Below, one piece after another: positions 5,736 through 6,688 of a stretch of DNA of 6,688 bases. The notes beneath the pieces are model-generated. The model was not told where the DNA came from, ran no database searches, and saw only the letters and a list, made by a program, of their open reading frames with translations. Positions within the stretch are counted from its first letter, which is position 1, and the number at the start of each line of letters is the position of its first letter. The position numbers and the translations under genes were made by a program. This stretch comes from Candidatus Latescibacteria bacterium 4484_181 (GTDB taxonomy: Bacteria > Latescibacterota > MVCY01), in the NCBI GenBank assembly GCA_002049985.1, contig MVCY01000048.1, positions 1 to 6,688 on the forward strand, read 5' to 3'.

Positions 5736-6688
5736 TTTTCTGGAATTCGGCGTCGGTGAACTTCTCGGGAAGCAGTTCGGCAAAGCTAAATCTGCGGCCA
5801 ATCTCCCCACTGAGGCCAGCCTCTCGGCTCTCCTTTCGCAATGGAAATAAAGCCTGTCCAGGTTTAGAGCGAGAACCAGAGGTTTGGCCAGATCGGGACC
5901 AAGAACATCCACCTTCTTGCCCACTACATCGTCTCCTCGAAGTCCGGTTATACTTTCTGCAGCTCGGTTAAAGACGGTTATGTGTTGCTTCGCATCCACA
6001 GCTATCACTCCACCTTGCATATCCCGGAGGATATTCTCGTTGTACTCTTTGATCTGGACAACCTCCCGGTAGAGTTGGGCATTATTTATGGCCATAGCAG
6101 CCTGGTTGCTCACAATAGATAAAAGGTCCAGATCCTGCTGAAAGTAAGGGTCTCCCGAAAGCTTTGGCCCTATTAGTAGTAATCCCACCGGCTGCCCCTT
6201 AACAGACAACGGGAGGGCCAAATCGCAACCAAGCTTTCCCAATTCATCTCCAACTCTCTTATCTTCTTCTCTCTCGGAGAACCTCTCTATCTCCTCCCGT
6301 ACCAGTAGATTTCTTCCCTGTCTCAAGGCCTTCACAGTAGCGCAGTTGTCTGAAAGAGCCGGTGGGGGCAGGCATTTCTCCATCGATGCCTCGAATGCCT
6401 CGGGTTGGAAATCCCCGTTCCCCTCATCACGAAGGAAAAGACAGCCCCACTCGGCCTTCATGGTATTGACTATTACAGAGATTATGGATTGGAGCAGTGG
6501 CTTCAACTCAATAGTGGAGGTGATGATTCGGCTGGCCTGCTGGAGCGTGTGGTGGTAATTGTAGGGTTCTCGATAGAAATAACGATCTGCCAAGCTTTGG
6601 ACAAGATGTCTCAGGGGTTGAAGGGCAATGGCCAGACATAAGGTTAGGAATCCCACAAAGCTAAGGGAGGAGTAAGGTATATGATAGT
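5706..6688 (-). CDS. N-terminal fragment of broken kinase: transmembrane helix, GAF, partial PAS, linker
   Basis: The frame is open to the window edge, so the true start lies upstream; the GTG at 6656 is internal to a hydrophobic helix (about 6625-6680, LSFVGFLTLCLAIALQPL) and is not a credible start. The helix is followed by a charged connector (QSLADRYFYREPYNY), as in kinases with a multi-helix N-terminal membrane region. Counting from 6656: GAF about 45-198 ending in the typical NNAQLYREV helix, then PAS from about 205 (GGVIAVDAKQHITVFNRAAE) to about 264. After L264 only some ten residues precede the DHp linker RRAERLASVGRLAADLA, where the paralogue downstream has 54, so the second half of the PAS is missing. 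From about residue 292 the translation is frame-shifted (ALPNCFPRSSPTP...) and ends at the stop 5706-5708. If expressed, this product would be a membrane-bound sensor without kinase activity. Confidence 0.8.
   Translation of the reverse strand, partial: YHIPYSSLSFVGFLTLCLAIALQPLRHLVQSLADRYFYREPYNYHHTLQQASRIITSTIELKPLLQSIISVIVNTMKAEWGCLFLRDEGNGDFQPEAFEASMEKCLPPPALSDNCATVKALRQGRNLLVREEIERFSEREEDKRVGDELGKLGCDLALPLSVKGQPVGLLLIGPKLSGDPYFQQDLDLLSIVSNQAAMAINNAQLYREVVQIKEYNENILRDMQGGVIAVDAKQHITVFNRAAESITGLRGDDVVGKKVDVLGPDLAKPLVLALNLDRLYFHCERRAERLASVGRLAADLALPNCFPRSSPTPNSRKTSSRWLPKR

Larger units (their letters stand above)
5062..6688 (-). pseudogene. Membrane-anchored GAF-PAS sensor histidine kinase, disrupted in PAS/DHp region, 5' end outside window
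   Basis: Read as one gene this encodes the last transmembrane helix of an N-terminal membrane sensor, a GAF domain, a PAS domain, a DHp and an ATPase domain, followed by a 35-bp overlap with the next kinase gene. The reading frame changes repeatedly between about 5870 and 5580. PAS homology stops near 5865 and resumes only about 10 codons later at the kinase linker (AERLASVGRLAA). At about 5785 the H-box is missing and the frame moves so that FAELLPEKFTDAEFQ follows directly. A 68-bp tandem duplication (5600-5735) then adds 2 mod 3 bases and runs into a stop. A further +1 shift at the G run 5586-5590 leads into the ATPase frame. No single frame produces a full kinase, and the phospho-accepting His is absent in all of them. 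The flanks (5062-5577 and 5870-6688) are undamaged. This could be a decaying gene or a misassembled stretch. Confidence 0.85.

Noticed and set aside
5578..5870. Programmed ribosomal frameshifting as the explanation for the broken kinase
   Set aside because: Frame changes occur at several places, the H-box and half the PAS are physically absent, and a duplicated segment is present. No slippery heptamer plus structure could repair this.

Overview
The window is bacterial and holds three consecutive sensor histidine kinase genes, all on the minus strand and transcribed from right to left. No DNA-binding output protein, transposase, RNA gene or CRISPR array is visible. Balanced base composition, strong GGAGG-type ribosome binding sites and the 7TM-GAF-PAS kinase style suit an uncultured, environmental Gram-negative-type or Chloroflexota-like bacterium, but no marker fixes the phylum.

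Layout in order of transcription. (1) 6688 to 5062 is a membrane-anchored GAF-PAS histidine kinase that enters from outside the window. It is broken in its middle: the PAS domain is cut short, the phospho-accepting histidine segment is missing, a 68-bp segment is tandemly duplicated out of frame, and a G run carries an apparent extra base. Both flanks, the transmembrane/GAF part and the ATP-binding part, are clean. (2) 5096 to 3108 is a paralogous soluble kinase (degenerate receiver-GAF-PAS-DHp-CA). It overlaps the end of gene 1 by 35 bp. It keeps the H-box histidine, but the N, G1 and G2 boxes of its ATP-binding domain are all degenerate. (3) 3013 to 182 is a long soluble hybrid kinase (REC-GAF-GAF-PAS-HisKA-HATPase-REC) with every catalytic motif present. 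It follows after a 94-bp gap that contains a 13-bp direct repeat. The final 181 bases hold no convincing gene, only small inverted repeats and two exact matches to the DnaA-box consensus.

The genes look like one signalling locus in which three sensors feed a shared phosphorelay. The intact hybrid kinase is the only protein here with a complete set of kinase and receiver residues. Gene 2 has a phosphorylatable histidine but probably cannot bind ATP. Gene 1, as sequenced, has an intact ATP-binding domain but no histidine. This complementarity is either a real division of labour, a decaying kinase beside a pseudokinase, or (for gene 1) an assembly fault. The tight clustering of the lesions makes an assembly fault a serious possibility.
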